The position numbers and the translations under genes are program-made. A stretch of DNA of 64,000 bases from Micromonospora sp. FIMYZ51 (lineage in GTDB: Bacteria > Actinomycetota > Actinomycetes > Mycobacteriales > Micromonosporaceae): contig NZ_CP134706.1 in the NCBI RefSeq assembly GCF_038246755.1, positions 2,480,001 through 2,544,000 on the forward strand, read 5' to 3'. Shown piece by piece: positions 1 to 9,752 of this stretch. Under the pieces are notes generated by a model that was not told where the DNA came from, ran no database searches, and worked only from the letters and a program-made list of their open reading frames with translations. Position 1 is the first letter of the stretch. Every line of letters begins with the position of its first letter.

Positions 1-1
1 C

Positions 2-420
<419 letters not shown>

Positions 421-424
<4 letters not shown>

Positions 425-2418
425 CCGGCAAACGGCGAGACGACCGGCGGCCCGCGGACGGGTCGCCGGTCGCTCGTGTCTGCGTCGATGTGCCGCTGGC
501 CCACCTGGATCGCCCGTTCGACTATCTGGTCCCGCAGACGCTGGCGGCCGACGCGCTGCCCGGCGTGCGGGTGAAGGTGCGCTTCGCCGGCCAGCTCGTC
601 GACGGCTGGCTGCTGGAACGCGCCGAGCGTTCCGACCATCCCCGGCTGGCGTACCTGGAGAAGGTGGTCTCGCCGGTGCCGGTGCTCTCGCCCGAGGTGG
701 CCGGGCTGGCCCGGGCCGTCGCCGACCGGTACGCCGGCAGCCTGGCCGACGTCCTGCGCCTCGCCGTCCCGCCCCGGCACGCCCGGGTGGAGAAGGAGCT
801 GATCGCCCAGGCCCCGGCGGCCGAAGCGCCGGAAACCGGCGACGCAGCAGCTGCCGGCAGCGTGCCGGAGCCGGGCGGGTGGCGGGACTATCCGGCCGGG
901 CCGGCGCTACTGCGTGCGCTCGCCGAAGGCCGCGCGCCCCGGGCTGTGTGGTCGGCGTTGCCGGGGGAGGACTGGGCGGCCCGCTACGCCGATGTGGTCG
1001 CCGCCACCGTGGCCGCCGGCCGGGGCGCGCTCGTGGTGGTCGCCGACGGGCGGGACCTGGACCGCCTCGACGCGGCGCTGACCGCGACACTCGGCCCGGA
1101 TCGGCACGTCTGCCTCTCCGCCGCGCTCGGGCCGGCGCGGCGCTACCGTGCCTTCCTCACCGCCCGTCGATCCGCCGCACCGGTGGTGATCGGCACCCGG
1201 GCGGCCATGTTCGCCCCGGTGGCCCGGCTGGGACTGGTGGCCATCTGGGACGACGGTGACGACCTGCACGCCGAGCCCCGGGCCCCGTACCCGCACGCCC
1301 GGGACGTGCTGCTCACCCGGGCCCGGCTCGAAGCGGCCGGGGCGCTGGTCGGCGGCTACACCCGCACCGCCGAGGCGCAGCTGCTGGTGGAGACGGGGTG
1401 GGCCCGCGAGGTGGTCGCGGACCGGGCGGTGCTGCGCTCGCGTACGCCCGCTGTCGCGCCGACCGGCGACGATCCGCAGTTGGCCCGGGACCCGGCGGCG
1501 GCCACCGCCCGACTGCCCAGCCTGGCCTGGACCGCCGCCCGCGAGGCGTTGCGGGCGGAGCTGCCGGTCCTGGTCCAGGTGCCCCGGCGCGGCTACCTGC
1601 CCTCGGTGGCCTGCGCCGAGTGCCGTGCCCCGGCCCGCTGCCCGCACTGCGCCGGTCCACTGGCGTTGCCGTCGGCCGGCGGGGCGCCGGCCTGCCGCTG
1701 GTGTGGCCGGGTCGCCGCCGCGTACGCCTGCCCGCATTGCGGCGGGCGGCGGCTGCGCGCCTCGGTCGTCGGTGCCCGGCGCACCGCCGAGGAGTTGGGC
1801 CGGGCCTTTCCCGATGTGCCGGTACGCACCTCCGGGCGGGACGAGGTGCTGGCCGCGGTGCCCAGCGGTGCCGGCCTGGTGATCGCCACCCCGGGGGCCG
1901 AACCGGTCGCGGCCGGCGGCTACGGTGCCGTGCTGCTGCTGGACACCTGGGCCCTGCTCACCCGCGCCGACCTGCGTGCCGGCGAGGAGGCGCTGCGGCG
2001 CTGGACGGCCGCCGCCGCGTTGGCCCGACCGGCTGCCGCCGGTGGCCGGGTGGTCGTGGTGGCCGACGGCGCACTCGCGCCGGTGCAGGCGCTGCTGCGC
2101 TGGGACGCGCCCTGGTTCGCCGCGCGGGAGCTGGCTGAGCGGCGGGAGTTGGGTTTCCCGCCGGCGGTGCGGATGGCAAGTGTCACCGGCCTGCCCGCGG
2201 CCGTGGCCGACCTGCTGGCCCAGGCGCGGCTGCCCGACGGGGCGGAACTGCTCGGCCCGGTACCGGCCGACGGTGAGCGGGAGCGGATGCTGGTACGGGT
2301 GCCCCGGGCCCGGGCGGCGGCGCTGGCCGAGGCGTTGCACGTGGCGGCGGGGGTGCGCAGCGCCCGCAAGGCGGCGGATCCGGTCCGCCTCCAGATCGAC
2401 CCGCTCGCGCTCTTCTGA
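421..2418 (+). CDS. priA: Primosomal protein N' (PriA), actinobacterial helicase-degenerate form
   Basis: Replication-restart protein of the PriA family, about 665 residues from a CTG at 421 that overlaps the metK stop. The first GTG in frame is at 490, but it would cut off conserved N-terminal residues ([19 protein letters not shown]), so the start is uncertain. The N-terminal DNA-binding domain is intact and the zinc-binding region carries four CxxC-type pairs (CAEC, CPHC, CRWC, CPHC; 1612-1740). The helicase core is not intact: no GxTGSGKT Walker A is found, and the expected DEEH box reads WDDGDDLH (around 1248). Actinobacterial PriA proteins are known to lack helicase motifs, so a structural role in primosome assembly is more likely than unwinding. 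Confidence 0.9.
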
Positions 2419-2480
2419 CCGGCCGTCGCCACGGGTGGCGATCGGGGCGGCCACCGGTGAGGGTGGTAGCATCGCCCGTC

Positions 2481-2540
2481 ATGCCGACGACGGCGGGACC
2501 ACGTCGGTCCGGCGCGATAACGATCTTAATCAGCCGGTGA
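2481..2540 (+). CDS. Possible 19-residue leader ORF upstream of the kinase gene
   Basis: A short ORF (ATG 2481, TGA 2538-2540) encoding MPTTAGPRRSGAITILISR sits 8 bases after a good actinobacterial -10 hexamer (TAGCAT, 2467-2472), so its transcript would be nearly leaderless. Its stop overlaps an in-frame GTG (2537) of the downstream kinase gene and lies 17 bases before the preferred kinase start (2558). It may be a coupling leader peptide or simply chance. Codon use is less GC-biased than in the neighbouring genes, which argues against an ordinary conserved protein. Confidence 0.25.
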   Translation: MPTTAGPRRSGAITILISR

Positions 2541-2557
2541 TCAGGGGTGTACCAGTC

Positions 2558-3541
2558 GTGACCGTTCGTCAGTCCATCGTCTTCAACGGTGACCTCGGCA
2601 GCGGCAAGAGCACCGTCTCGGTGGTGATTGCCGAGCGGCTCGGGCTGCGCCGGGTCAGCGTCGGCGATCTCTACCGGCAGATGGCCCAGGAGCGGCAGAT
2701 GACCGCGCTCCAGCTGAACCTGCACGCCGAGCTGGACCAGGCCGTCGACGGCTACGTGGACCAACTCCAGCGGGACATCGCCGCCTCCGGCGAGAGCCTG
2801 GTCATGGATTCCCGGCTGGCCTGGCACTTCTTCACCGACGCGCTCAAGGTGCACATGATCACCGAGCCGGGTGAGGCGGCCCGGCGGGTGTTGTTGCGCC
2901 CCTCGGGCCCGGCCGAGAGCTACACCTCGCTGGAGGAGGCGAAGGCCCGGCTGCGGGAGCGCAGCGAGAGCGAGCGCGGCCGGTTCCTGGTCCGCTACGG
3001 CGTGGACAAGGCGCGACTGCGCAACTACGACCTGATCTGCGACACCACCCGGGCCTCGGCCGACGAGGTGGTCGAGCGGATCATCGACGCGTACGAGGGC
3101 CGCCTCGCCCCCGACGTGCTGCGCGGCGCGCCGCCGCTGCTGCTGCTCGACCCGGCCCGGGTCTACCCGACCGAGGACGTCGCGGGGCTGCGCGGGCTCT
3201 GGGACTCGTCCGTCTCCGACGAGGTCGCGACGGCCGGCGAGACCGGCCTGGAGCCGCTGGAGATCGGCTACACCGGCGAGTACTTCTTCGTGGTCAACGG
3301 GCACCGTCGGCTCAGCGCCGCCCTGCGTAACGGGTTCCGGCTGGTGCCCGGCCGGCTGGTCGCCGAGGTCGACGAGCCGGTGGTCGGCGACATCAGCGCC
3401 ATCGACTACTTCGCCGCGCAGGCCCGGCCCAGCCTGATCCACGACTGGGAGGCCGCCCACGAGATCCGCCTGCCGCTGCCGGAGCACGCCCTGCTCGCCG
3501 GCGACGCGGTGTTGGCCGGGGAGACGGGCAGCGCCGGCTGA
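2558..3541 (+). CDS. Cytidylate-kinase-like P-loop protein fused to a ParB-like domain
   Basis: A 327-residue protein with two parts. Residues 1-190 look like a (d)CMP-kinase-type P-loop kinase: Walker A NGDLGSGKST at residues 10-19, a Q-rich nucleotide-monophosphate region and an R-rich lid (ARLRERSESERGRF). Residues 200-300 resemble the ParB/sulfiredoxin fold, with the signature NGHRRLSAALRNG starting at residue 247. The substrate of the kinase half and the purpose of the fusion are unknown. GTG 2558 is chosen because an AGGGG lies 11 bases upstream and the P-loop follows immediately; GTG 2537 is an alternative. A promoter-like TAGCAT (2467-2472) lies upstream, and P450 follows 46 bases downstream. 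Confidence 0.75.
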   Translation: MTVRQSIVFNGDLGSGKSTVSVVIAERLGLRRVSVGDLYRQMAQERQMTALQLNLHAELDQAVDGYVDQLQRDIAASGESLVMDSRLAWHFFTDALKVHMITEPGEAARRVLLRPSGPAESYTSLEEAKARLRERSESERGRFLVRYGVDKARLRNYDLICDTTRASADEVVERIIDAYEGRLAPDVLRGAPPLLLLDPARVYPTEDVAGLRGLWDSSVSDEVATAGETGLEPLEIGYTGEYFFVVNGHRRLSAALRNGFRLVPGRLVAEVDEPVVGDISAIDYFAAQARPSLIHDWEAAHEIRLPLPEHALLAGDAVLAGETGSAG

Positions 3542-3587
3542 GCACGCGCGGGCATGATGGAGCCTTCGGCGCAACGGGGAGGCCATC

Positions 3588-4856
3588 ATGGACGCCGTCG
3601 AGGCATTCGCATCGCTCATGTCGCCCGCGGGGCGCATCGACCCGTACCCGGCGTACGAGCGGCTACGGGCCCACGGTCCGGTGGTCCAGGCCGGCCCGGA
3701 CCTCTACGCGGTCACCGGTTACGCGGAGATCGACGAACTCCTCCGGGACGCCCGGATCCGGGTGCTCGACGATCAGCTCCGCGACGACGTCCTGCCGGAG
3801 TGGCGGAACAGTCCCGCCGTGTCGTCGATCGCCCGGTCGATGCTGCGTACCAACCCGCCCGACCACAGCCGGATGCGGCGGTTGGCCGCCGGAGCGTTCA
3901 CCCCGCGCCGGATCGGGGCCATGCGCGAGGTGGTGGCGGCGCAGGCCGGCGAGCTGATCGAGACGATGGCGGCGGCCGGCCGAAACGGGACACCTGTCGA
4001 CTTCATGGCCGAGTTCGCCTACCCGCTACCGGTCGGGGTGATCTGTGCGCTGCTCGGCGTGCCGACCGCCGACCGCCCGCTGTTCCGCCGCTGGGCGGCC
4101 GACCTCACCGGCGTCCTGGAGCCGGAGATCACCCCGGCCGAACTGGCGGTGGCGGACGCGGGTGCCACGCAACTGCGTGACTACTTCACCGAGCTGGTGG
4201 CCGCCCGCCGTCGGCGTCCGGCCGACGACCTGACCACCGCGCTGGTGCAGGCGTACGACGCCGATGACCGGCTCTCCGGCGAGGAACTGCTGGCCAACCT
4301 GGTGATCCTGCTTGTCGCCGGCTTCGAGACCACCACCAACCTGCTCGGCAACGGCCTGGCGGTGCTGCTGGCGCATCCGGGGGCTGCCGAGGGGCTGCGC
4401 CGGCATCCGGAGCACGCCCCGGCCTACGTCGACGAGCTGTTGCGCTACGACTCGCCGGTGCAGCTGACCACCCGCACCAGCGGCGCGGCGGTCCGGATCG
4501 GCGGCGTCGAGCTGCCCGCCGGCAGTTGGCTCCTGCTGCTGTTCGGCGCGGCCAACCGGGACCCCCGGCGCTATCCGGAGCCCGACCGCTTCGACCCGTG
4601 GCGGGCCCTGCTGAACCCGCTCTCCTTCGGCGCGGGGCCGCACTACTGCCTCGGTGCCGGGCTGGCCCGGCTGGAGGCGCAGGTCGCCTTCCCGCTGCTG
4701 CTGCGCCGGCTGCCCGAGCTGGCCCCGGCCGGTGCGTCCCGACGCCGGATCCGGTTGACCCTGCGGGGCTACGACGTCCTGCCGATCACCGTGGGTGAGC
4801 CGGCGCCGGCCGCCGATCATGGTGCGCCGGCCGGGACGGTCCCGGGCACTCCGTAG
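3588..4856 (+). CDS. Cytochrome P450
   Basis: Soluble bacterial class I P450 of 422 residues, full length. The heme-binding loop FGAGPHYCLGAGLARLE supplies the thiolate cysteine (coded near 4648). The oxygen-activating I-helix is LLVAGFETTTNL, and the K-helix ExxR is ELLR in VDELLRYDSPV. ATG 3588 is preceded by GGGGAGG with 6-base spacing. The sequence has the general look of the CYP107-type macrolide/fatty-acid hydroxylases, but the substrate cannot be read from it and no ferredoxin or reductase gene is adjacent. It ends shortly before a promoter-like TAGACT (4854-4859) for def, so it is probably its own transcript or a tail of the kinase operon. Confidence 0.95.
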   Translation: MDAVEAFASLMSPAGRIDPYPAYERLRAHGPVVQAGPDLYAVTGYAEIDELLRDARIRVLDDQLRDDVLPEWRNSPAVSSIARSMLRTNPPDHSRMRRLAAGAFTPRRIGAMREVVAAQAGELIETMAAAGRNGTPVDFMAEFAYPLPVGVICALLGVPTADRPLFRRWAADLTGVLEPEITPAELAVADAGATQLRDYFTELVAARRRRPADDLTTALVQAYDADDRLSGEELLANLVILLVAGFETTTNLLGNGLAVLLAHPGAAEGLRRHPEHAPAYVDELLRYDSPVQLTTRTSGAAVRIGGVELPAGSWLLLLFGAANRDPRRYPEPDRFDPWRALLNPLSFGAGPHYCLGAGLARLEAQVAFPLLLRRLPELAPAGASRRRIRLTLRGYDVLPITVGEPAPAADHGAPAGTVPGTP

Positions 4857-4899
4857 ACTGGTACGGCACTCGCCGTTCCACCGTAAGGAGCCAATCCGC

Positions 4900-5460
4900 G
4901 TGACCGTCCAGCCCATCCGTCTGTTCGGGGATCCGGTGCTGCGCACGCCGGCCGATCCGGTGGTCGATTTCGACGCCGAGCTGCGCAAGCTCATCACCGA
5001 CCTGACCGACACCATGCGTGAGCAGAACGGGGCCGGCCTCGCCGCGCCGCAGCTCGGCGTGGGCCTGCGGGTGTTCACGTTCCACGTCGACGACGTGCTC
5101 GGTCACCTGGTGAATCCGGTCCTGGAGTTTCCCGACGAGGAGGAGCAGGACGGCCCGGAGGGCTGCCTCTCCATCCCCGGGCTGTACTTCGACACCAAGC
5201 GCCGGCAGAACGTGGTCGCCAAGGGCTTCACCGGCCACGGCGACCCGGTGCAGATCGTCGGCACCGGGCTGATGGCGCGCTGCGTGCAGCACGAGACCGA
5301 TCACCTCGACGGGGTGCTCTTCATCGACCGGCTGGATTCGGCCGGCCGCAAGGAGGCGATGAAGGCGATCCGCCAGGCCGAGTGGTACGACGCCGCCGCA
5401 CCACCCACGGTCAAGCTGAGTCCGCACGTGGCCGGCAGCCCCTTCGGCCTGGGGCGGTGA
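4900..5460 (+). CDS. def: Peptide deformylase
   Basis: Removes the N-formyl group from nascent proteins, using a metal-dependent hydrolase fold. The 186-residue protein has all three family motifs: [10 protein letters not shown] (motif 1), EGCLSIP with the metal-binding Cys (motif 2), and QHETDHLDG (motif 3, two metal-binding His and the catalytic Glu). GTG 4900 is chosen because AAGGAG lies 9-10 bases upstream and the conserved start [10 protein letters not shown] follows. It is followed after 5 bases by fmt, pairing the formylating and deformylating steps in one operon. The promoter is probably the TAGACT at 4854-4859. Confidence 0.97.
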   Translation: MTVQPIRLFGDPVLRTPADPVVDFDAELRKLITDLTDTMREQNGAGLAAPQLGVGLRVFTFHVDDVLGHLVNPVLEFPDEEEQDGPEGCLSIPGLYFDTKRRQNVVAKGFTGHGDPVQIVGTGLMARCVQHETDHLDGVLFIDRLDSAGRKEAMKAIRQAEWYDAAAPPTVKLSPHVAGSPFGLGR

Positions 5461-5465
5461 CCCGG

Positions 5466-6392
5466 ATGCGTGTGATCTTCGCCGGTACGCCGGCCGTCGC
5501 CGTTCCCGCCCTCGCCGCCGTGGCCGCCTCCCGGCACGAGTTGGTCGCCGTGGTCACCCGGCCGGACGCCCCGGCCGGGCGCGGCCGTGGCCTGGTCCGC
5601 TCGCCGGTCGGTGCCTGGGCCGACGAGCGCGGCATCGAGGTGCTGACTCCGGCCCGCCCGCGTGAGCCCGAGTTCCTGGACCGGCTGCGTGAGCTGGCTG
5701 TGGACTGTGTCCCGGTGGTGGCCTACGGTGCGCTGGTGCCGCCGGTGGCGCTGGCGATTCCTCGGCACGGCTGGGTGAACCTGCACTTCTCGCTGCTGCC
5801 GGCGTGGCGTGGTGCCGCACCGGTGCAGCACGCCGTGCTGCACGGCGACGAGCTGACCGGGGCCAGCGTCTTCCAACTGGAGGAGGGGCTGGACACCGGG
5901 CCGGTCTACGGCACACTCACCGACGAGATCCGGCCCAGCGACACCTCCGGTGACCTGCTGGAACGACTGGCGCACACCGGCGCAGGGCTGCTTGTGGCGG
6001 TGCTTGACGCGCTGGCCGACGGCACCGCCCGGGCCGAGCCGCAGCCCGCCGACGGGGTCTCCCTGGCACCGAAGCTGACGGTCGAGGACGCCCGGGTCCG
6101 CTGGTCCGACCCGGCCTTCGCGGTGGACCGGCGGATCCGTGCCTGCACTCCGGCGCCCGGCCCCTGGACCACCTTCCGTGGCGAGCGGGTCAAGCTGGGT
6201 CCGGTCACCCCGGCCCCCGACGCCCCCGACCTGAAGCCGGGGGAGCTGCTTGTGGAGAAGGCGCGGGTGCTGGCGGGCACGGCCACCGTGCCGGTCCGGC
6301 TCGGCGAGGTGCGGGCGGCGGGCAAGCGGGCCATGCCGGCGACCGACTGGGCGCGCGGTGCCCGGGTCAGCGCCGGGGAGGAGTTCGCGTGA
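5466..6392 (+). CDS. fmt: Methionyl-tRNA formyltransferase
   Basis: Formylates initiator Met-tRNA using 10-formyltetrahydrofolate. The 308-residue protein begins [16 protein letters not shown], the classic Fmt start. It shows [19 protein letters not shown], the formyl-transfer motif with catalytic Asn/His, followed by the [22 protein letters not shown] segment and a C-terminal tRNA-binding domain of about 100 residues. It lies between def and rsmB. Its TGA overlaps the GTG of rsmB, indicating translational coupling in a def-fmt-rsmB translation operon, a widespread bacterial arrangement. Confidence 0.97.
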   Translation: MRVIFAGTPAVAVPALAAVAASRHELVAVVTRPDAPAGRGRGLVRSPVGAWADERGIEVLTPARPREPEFLDRLRELAVDCVPVVAYGALVPPVALAIPRHGWVNLHFSLLPAWRGAAPVQHAVLHGDELTGASVFQLEEGLDTGPVYGTLTDEIRPSDTSGDLLERLAHTGAGLLVAVLDALADGTARAEPQPADGVSLAPKLTVEDARVRWSDPAFAVDRRIRACTPAPGPWTTFRGERVKLGPVTPAPDAPDLKPGELLVEKARVLAGTATVPVRLGEVRAAGKRAMPATDWARGARVSAGEEFA

Positions 6393-7804
6393 GGGACACC
6401 GCTCCCCGCCGGGGGACGGATCGGCGGGGACCGCGTGCCGCGCGGCCGACGATGGACCGGCCACGGCATGCCGCGTACGAGGCGGTCGCGGCGGTCAACC
6501 GCGATGACGCGTACGCCAACCTGGTGTTGCCGGCGATCCTGCGCGAGCAGGGGCTGGTCGGTCGGGATGCCGCCTTCGCCACCGAGCTGACCTACGGCAC
6601 CCTGCGTCGCGTCGGCACCCTCGACGCGATCCTCACCGCCGCCGCCGGTCGGGACGTGCAACGGATCGACCCGCCGGTACGCGACGCGCTGCGGATCGGC
6701 GCGTACCAGCTGCTGCACACCCGGGTGCCGGCGCATGCGGCGGTCTCCTCGACCGTCGACCTGGTCCGGACGGTCGGTCCGGGAGCCACCGGTTTCGCCA
6801 ACGCGGTGCTGCGCGAGGTCGCCGAGCGGGACGCCGACGACTGGGTGGCGCGGCTGGCCCCGCCGTGGGAGACCGATCCGATCGGTCACCTCGCCCTGGC
6901 CTACAGCCATCCACAGTGGATTATCCGGGCGTTTTCCGAGGCGCTCGGCGGAGACCTCGGCGAGACCACCCGGCTGCTGATCGAGGACAACGAACGCCCG
7001 CCGGTGCACCTGTGCGCCCGTCCGGGCCTCGCCGACCCGGTCGAGTTGGCCGAGCAGGCCGGTGGTGCGCCGGGTGCCTTCTCGCCGTACGCCGTCTATC
7101 TCGACGGCGGTGCCCCGGGCGACCTGCCGGCGGTGGCCGACGGGCGGGCGCACGTCCAGGACGAAGGCTCCCAACTGGTCGCGACCGCCCTGGCCGTGGC
7201 GCCGGTGGACGGCCCGGACGGCCGCTGGCTCGACCTGTGCGCCGGGCCGGGCGGCAAGTCGGGGCTGCTCGGCGCGATCGCCGCGCAGCGCGGTGCCCGG
7301 TTGACCGCGGTGGAGGTGGCCGAACACCGGGCCCGGCTGGTCGCCAGCGCGACCCAGGGCCTGCCGGTGACCGTGCTGAACACCGACGGGCGGCTGGTCG
7401 GCACCGAGCCGAAGCTGCCGGAGGAGCACTTCGACCGGGTGCTTGTCGACGCGCCGTGCACCGGTCTGGGCTCGCTGCGCCGCCGGCCCGAGTCACGCTG
7501 GCGGCGGCAGCCCTCGGACCTGCCGGCCCTGACCCGGTTGCAGCGCGAGCTGCTCGCGGCAGGTCTGCGGGCGGTCCGGCCCGGCGGGGTGGTGGCCTAT
7601 GTGACCTGTTCGCCGCACACCGTGGAGACCCATGTGTCGGTGACCGAGGCGGCCCGCCGCAGCGGCACGTCGGTGGACTTCGTGGACGCCCGGCCGTTGC
7701 TGCCGGCCGGCATGCCGGGCCTCGGTGACGGCCCGACGGTGCAACTGTGGCCGCACCGGCACGGCACCGACGCCATGTTCCTCGCCCTGCTGCGCCGCAG
7801 CTGA
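6389..7804 (+). CDS. rsmB: 16S rRNA (cytosine-967-C5)-methyltransferase RsmB
   Basis: SAM-dependent RNA m5C methyltransferase of 471 residues. An N-terminal NusB-like RNA-binding domain (about residues 25-150) is followed by a Rossmann methyltransferase domain. The SAM site is [15 protein letters not shown]. The two cysteines that define the family are both present, in [16 protein letters not shown] (motif IV) and [11 protein letters not shown] (motif VI, the nucleophile). The GTG start overlaps the fmt stop by 4 bases. The protein extends about 25 basic residues ahead of the NusB-like part. A strong hairpin follows at 7810-7846. Confidence 0.95.
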   Translation: MRDTAPRRGTDRRGPRAARPTMDRPRHAAYEAVAAVNRDDAYANLVLPAILREQGLVGRDAAFATELTYGTLRRVGTLDAILTAAAGRDVQRIDPPVRDALRIGAYQLLHTRVPAHAAVSSTVDLVRTVGPGATGFANAVLREVAERDADDWVARLAPPWETDPIGHLALAYSHPQWIIRAFSEALGGDLGETTRLLIEDNERPPVHLCARPGLADPVELAEQAGGAPGAFSPYAVYLDGGAPGDLPAVADGRAHVQDEGSQLVATALAVAPVDGPDGRWLDLCAGPGGKSGLLGAIAAQRGARLTAVEVAEHRARLVASATQGLPVTVLNTDGRLVGTEPKLPEEHFDRVLVDAPCTGLGSLRRRPESRWRRQPSDLPALTRLQRELLAAGLRAVRPGGVVAYVTCSPHTVETHVSVTEAARRSGTSVDFVDARPLLPAGMPGLGDGPTVQLWPHRHGTDAMFLALLRRS

Positions 7805-7809
7805 CCGCC

Positions 7810-7846
7810 GCCGGCCCGCGACCAGCATCGGCGTCGCGGGCCCGGC
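7810..7846. terminator. Hairpin between convergent rsmB and lipoprotein gene
   Basis: A GC-rich inverted repeat (7810-7822 with 7833-7846, one bulged base, 10-base loop) lies immediately behind rsmB and ahead of the 3' end of the convergent lipoprotein gene. No U-tract follows. This is common for actinobacterial terminators, so bidirectional termination is a plausible inference. Confidence 0.5.
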
Positions 7847-7935
7847 GCGGGCACCCCCCGGCGGCACGGACGCTGGCAACCCGGCGGCGGCGCGAGTCGT
7901 CGCGCGAGCGCCGGAGGATCCAGGCGGAGCGCCGG

Positions 7936-8823
7936 TCAGGTCACGGGTAGGCCCTGCGGACCGACGCCGCGCATCGAACCGGTGAGCTTGCGGTCGTCGC
8001 TCCACAGGATGCAGCGCACCCCCCGGTCGCCCTCCTCCCATTCCCGCTGCGACGGCGGATAGAAGATGGAGCCGGCGCGGTAGGGCAGGTCGGCGTTGTT
8101 GGGTACGTCGGCGTAGGCGGCGATCAGTTCCATGCAGCGCTTGTGTGCCTGGCCTGCGGAGTTGGTGAACTCCTCCCAGGCCATGTCCTCTTCGACGTAC
8201 ACGCCGACGAACTCGGCGCCGTGCGGCTCGGTGCACAGCACCGGGGCCATGTAGTTCAGGCTGTTGCCGATGAGCTTCGGGTCGAAGCAGCGGTGCACCA
8301 GCGGCGAGTTGCCGATCAGCGCGCCACGCAGGCTGCCGGTGCGGTTCACCGGTCGGGTGTTGTCGATGCTGTCGGTCTCGCTCAGGTCGCAGCGGAACCA
8401 CCGGGCACCGCCGTTCCACGCCGCCACCGAGGGCAGGGCGATGTTGAGCGTCAGCCGGGCGATGTGCCAGTCCCCGCCGAGCACCAACCGGGCCCGCTGG
8501 TCGCACTCGGCGCGGGCGGTGCGCAGTGCCGCCGAACCCGGCTCGGGTCGCGGACCCTGGGCCGCCGATCCGGTGAACGTGCCGACGTGCACCGTCTCGG
8601 CCAGATGGTTGCGGGCGCAGTCCACGGTCTCGTAGGTGCTCGCCTGCACGATCGCGGTGACCCGGGGCAGGCAGGCGTCGGTGGCCGGGACGAACATCGT
8701 CGGCGCACGCAACGCGGGCCAGTCGTTGGTGAGGTCACCGTCCGTGCCGCTCGGCCGTACGCAGCCGCCCAGCAGGAGCACCGTCACGCCGGCCAGCGCC
8801 AGCGCCGCGAGCCACCGTCGCAT
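7936..8823 (-). CDS. Septum-formation-family lipoprotein (predicted)
   Basis: Secreted lipoprotein of 295 residues. The N-terminus [21 protein letters not shown] is a basic start, a hydrophobic stretch and an LGGC lipobox, so the mature protein should be lipidated at Cys and anchored on the outer face of the membrane. The rest has many cysteines (DACLP, DCARNH, ECDQRA, RCDLSE, RCFDPK, LCTEPH, RCMEL, RCILW), in the pattern of the actinobacterial 'septum formation' domain, where conserved Cys probably form disulfides. ATG 8823 is chosen because AAAGGGCGA lies just upstream. The gene is monocistronic and convergent with rsmB. The family assignment is from pattern and not checked by search. Confidence 0.7.
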   Translation of the reverse strand: MRRWLAALALAGVTVLLLGGCVRPSGTDGDLTNDWPALRAPTMFVPATDACLPRVTAIVQASTYETVDCARNHLAETVHVGTFTGSAAQGPRPEPGSAALRTARAECDQRARLVLGGDWHIARLTLNIALPSVAAWNGGARWFRCDLSETDSIDNTRPVNRTGSLRGALIGNSPLVHRCFDPKLIGNSLNYMAPVLCTEPHGAEFVGVYVEEDMAWEEFTNSAGQAHKRCMELIAAYADVPNNADLPYRAGSIFYPPSQREWEEGDRGVRCILWSDDRKLTGSMRGVGPQGLPVT

Positions 8824-9058
8824 CGTTCGCCCTTTCCGAGAGCCGCCGCCCGGATGTCGGCTCCCGCGCCCACCGGCCTGCACCATACCGCCACCGTCCC
8901 CGATGGAGTGTTGTCGCCATTGGGCCGGTCGGCCAGTCGGGATCCCAGGTCGTGCCGTTCCGTCGGCCCGATGGGGCCCATTCTGTACCACCGGTCACCT
9001 TCGGGTCACGGGGTGTCTCGATTGGTGCCGTGCCGCCGACGGCTGGTGGCCGCGTTCG

Positions 9059-9064
9059 TACACT
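9059..9064 (+). promoter_or_regulatory. -10 element of a leaderless rpe transcript
   Basis: TACACT lies exactly 6 bases ahead of the rpe GTG (9071), and no Shine-Dalgarno sequence is present. This is the geometry of an actinobacterial leaderless promoter, in which transcription starts at the start codon. Confidence 0.55.
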
Positions 9065-9070
9065 GGCCCT

Positions 9071-9751
9071 GTGACCGTACCGCCGCCGATCGTCGCGCCA
9101 AGCATCCTGGCCGCCGATTTCGCCCGCCTCGCCGAAGAGGTCCGTGCCGTCGAGACCGCCGCGGACTGGTTGCACGTCGATGTGATGGACAACCACTTCG
9201 TGCCGAACCTGACCATCGGGCTGCCGGTGGTGCAGAGCCTGCGGGCCGCCACCGAGCTGCCGTTCGACGTGCACCTGATGATCAACGATCCGCGCCGGTG
9301 GGCACCCGGCTACGCGGACGCCGGTGCCTACAACGTGACCTTCCACGCCGAGGCCTGCGACGACCCCGTGTCGCTGGCCAAGGATCTGCGCGCGGCGGGT
9401 GCCAAGGCGGGGCTGGCGATCGACCGGGACACCCCGATCGAGCCGTACCTCGACCTGTTGCCGAGCTTCGACACGCTGCTGATCATGACGATCAAGGCCG
9501 GGTTCGGCGGGCAACGGTTCATCCCGGAGCTGCTGGAGAAGGTCCGCACCGCGCGTCGGCACGTCGACGCCGGCCACCTCGAACTGCGCATCGAGGTCGA
9601 CGGCGGGATCGCCGCCGACACCATCGAGCAGGCGGCGGCGGCCGGTGCCGACGCGTTCGTCGCCGGCACCGCCGTCTACGGCGCGGACGACCCGGCCGAG
9701 GCGGTACGCCGGCTGCGCGGGCTGGCGGAGCGTGCGGCTGCCGGGGCCTGA
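9071..9751 (+). CDS. rpe: Ribulose-phosphate 3-epimerase
   Basis: Interconverts ribulose-5-phosphate and xylulose-5-phosphate in the pentose phosphate pathway. The 226-residue TIM-barrel protein shows the family hallmarks: [14 protein letters not shown] at the start, [16 protein letters not shown] with the metal-binding His and Asp, [27 protein letters not shown], and the phosphate-binding end EVDGGI followed by VAGTAVYG. The GTG start at 9071 has no ribosome-binding site but a -10 box 6 bases upstream, so it is probably leaderless. Ribulose-5-phosphate is also the precursor used by RibBA in the nearby riboflavin operon. The stop is 1 base before the GGDEF gene start, suggesting cotranscription. 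Confidence 0.96.
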   Translation: MTVPPPIVAPSILAADFARLAEEVRAVETAADWLHVDVMDNHFVPNLTIGLPVVQSLRAATELPFDVHLMINDPRRWAPGYADAGAYNVTFHAEACDDPVSLAKDLRAAGAKAGLAIDRDTPIEPYLDLLPSFDTLLIMTIKAGFGGQRFIPELLEKVRTARRHVDAGHLELRIEVDGGIAADTIEQAAAAGADAFVAGTAVYGADDPAEAVRRLRGLAERAAAGA

Positions 9752-9752
9752 C

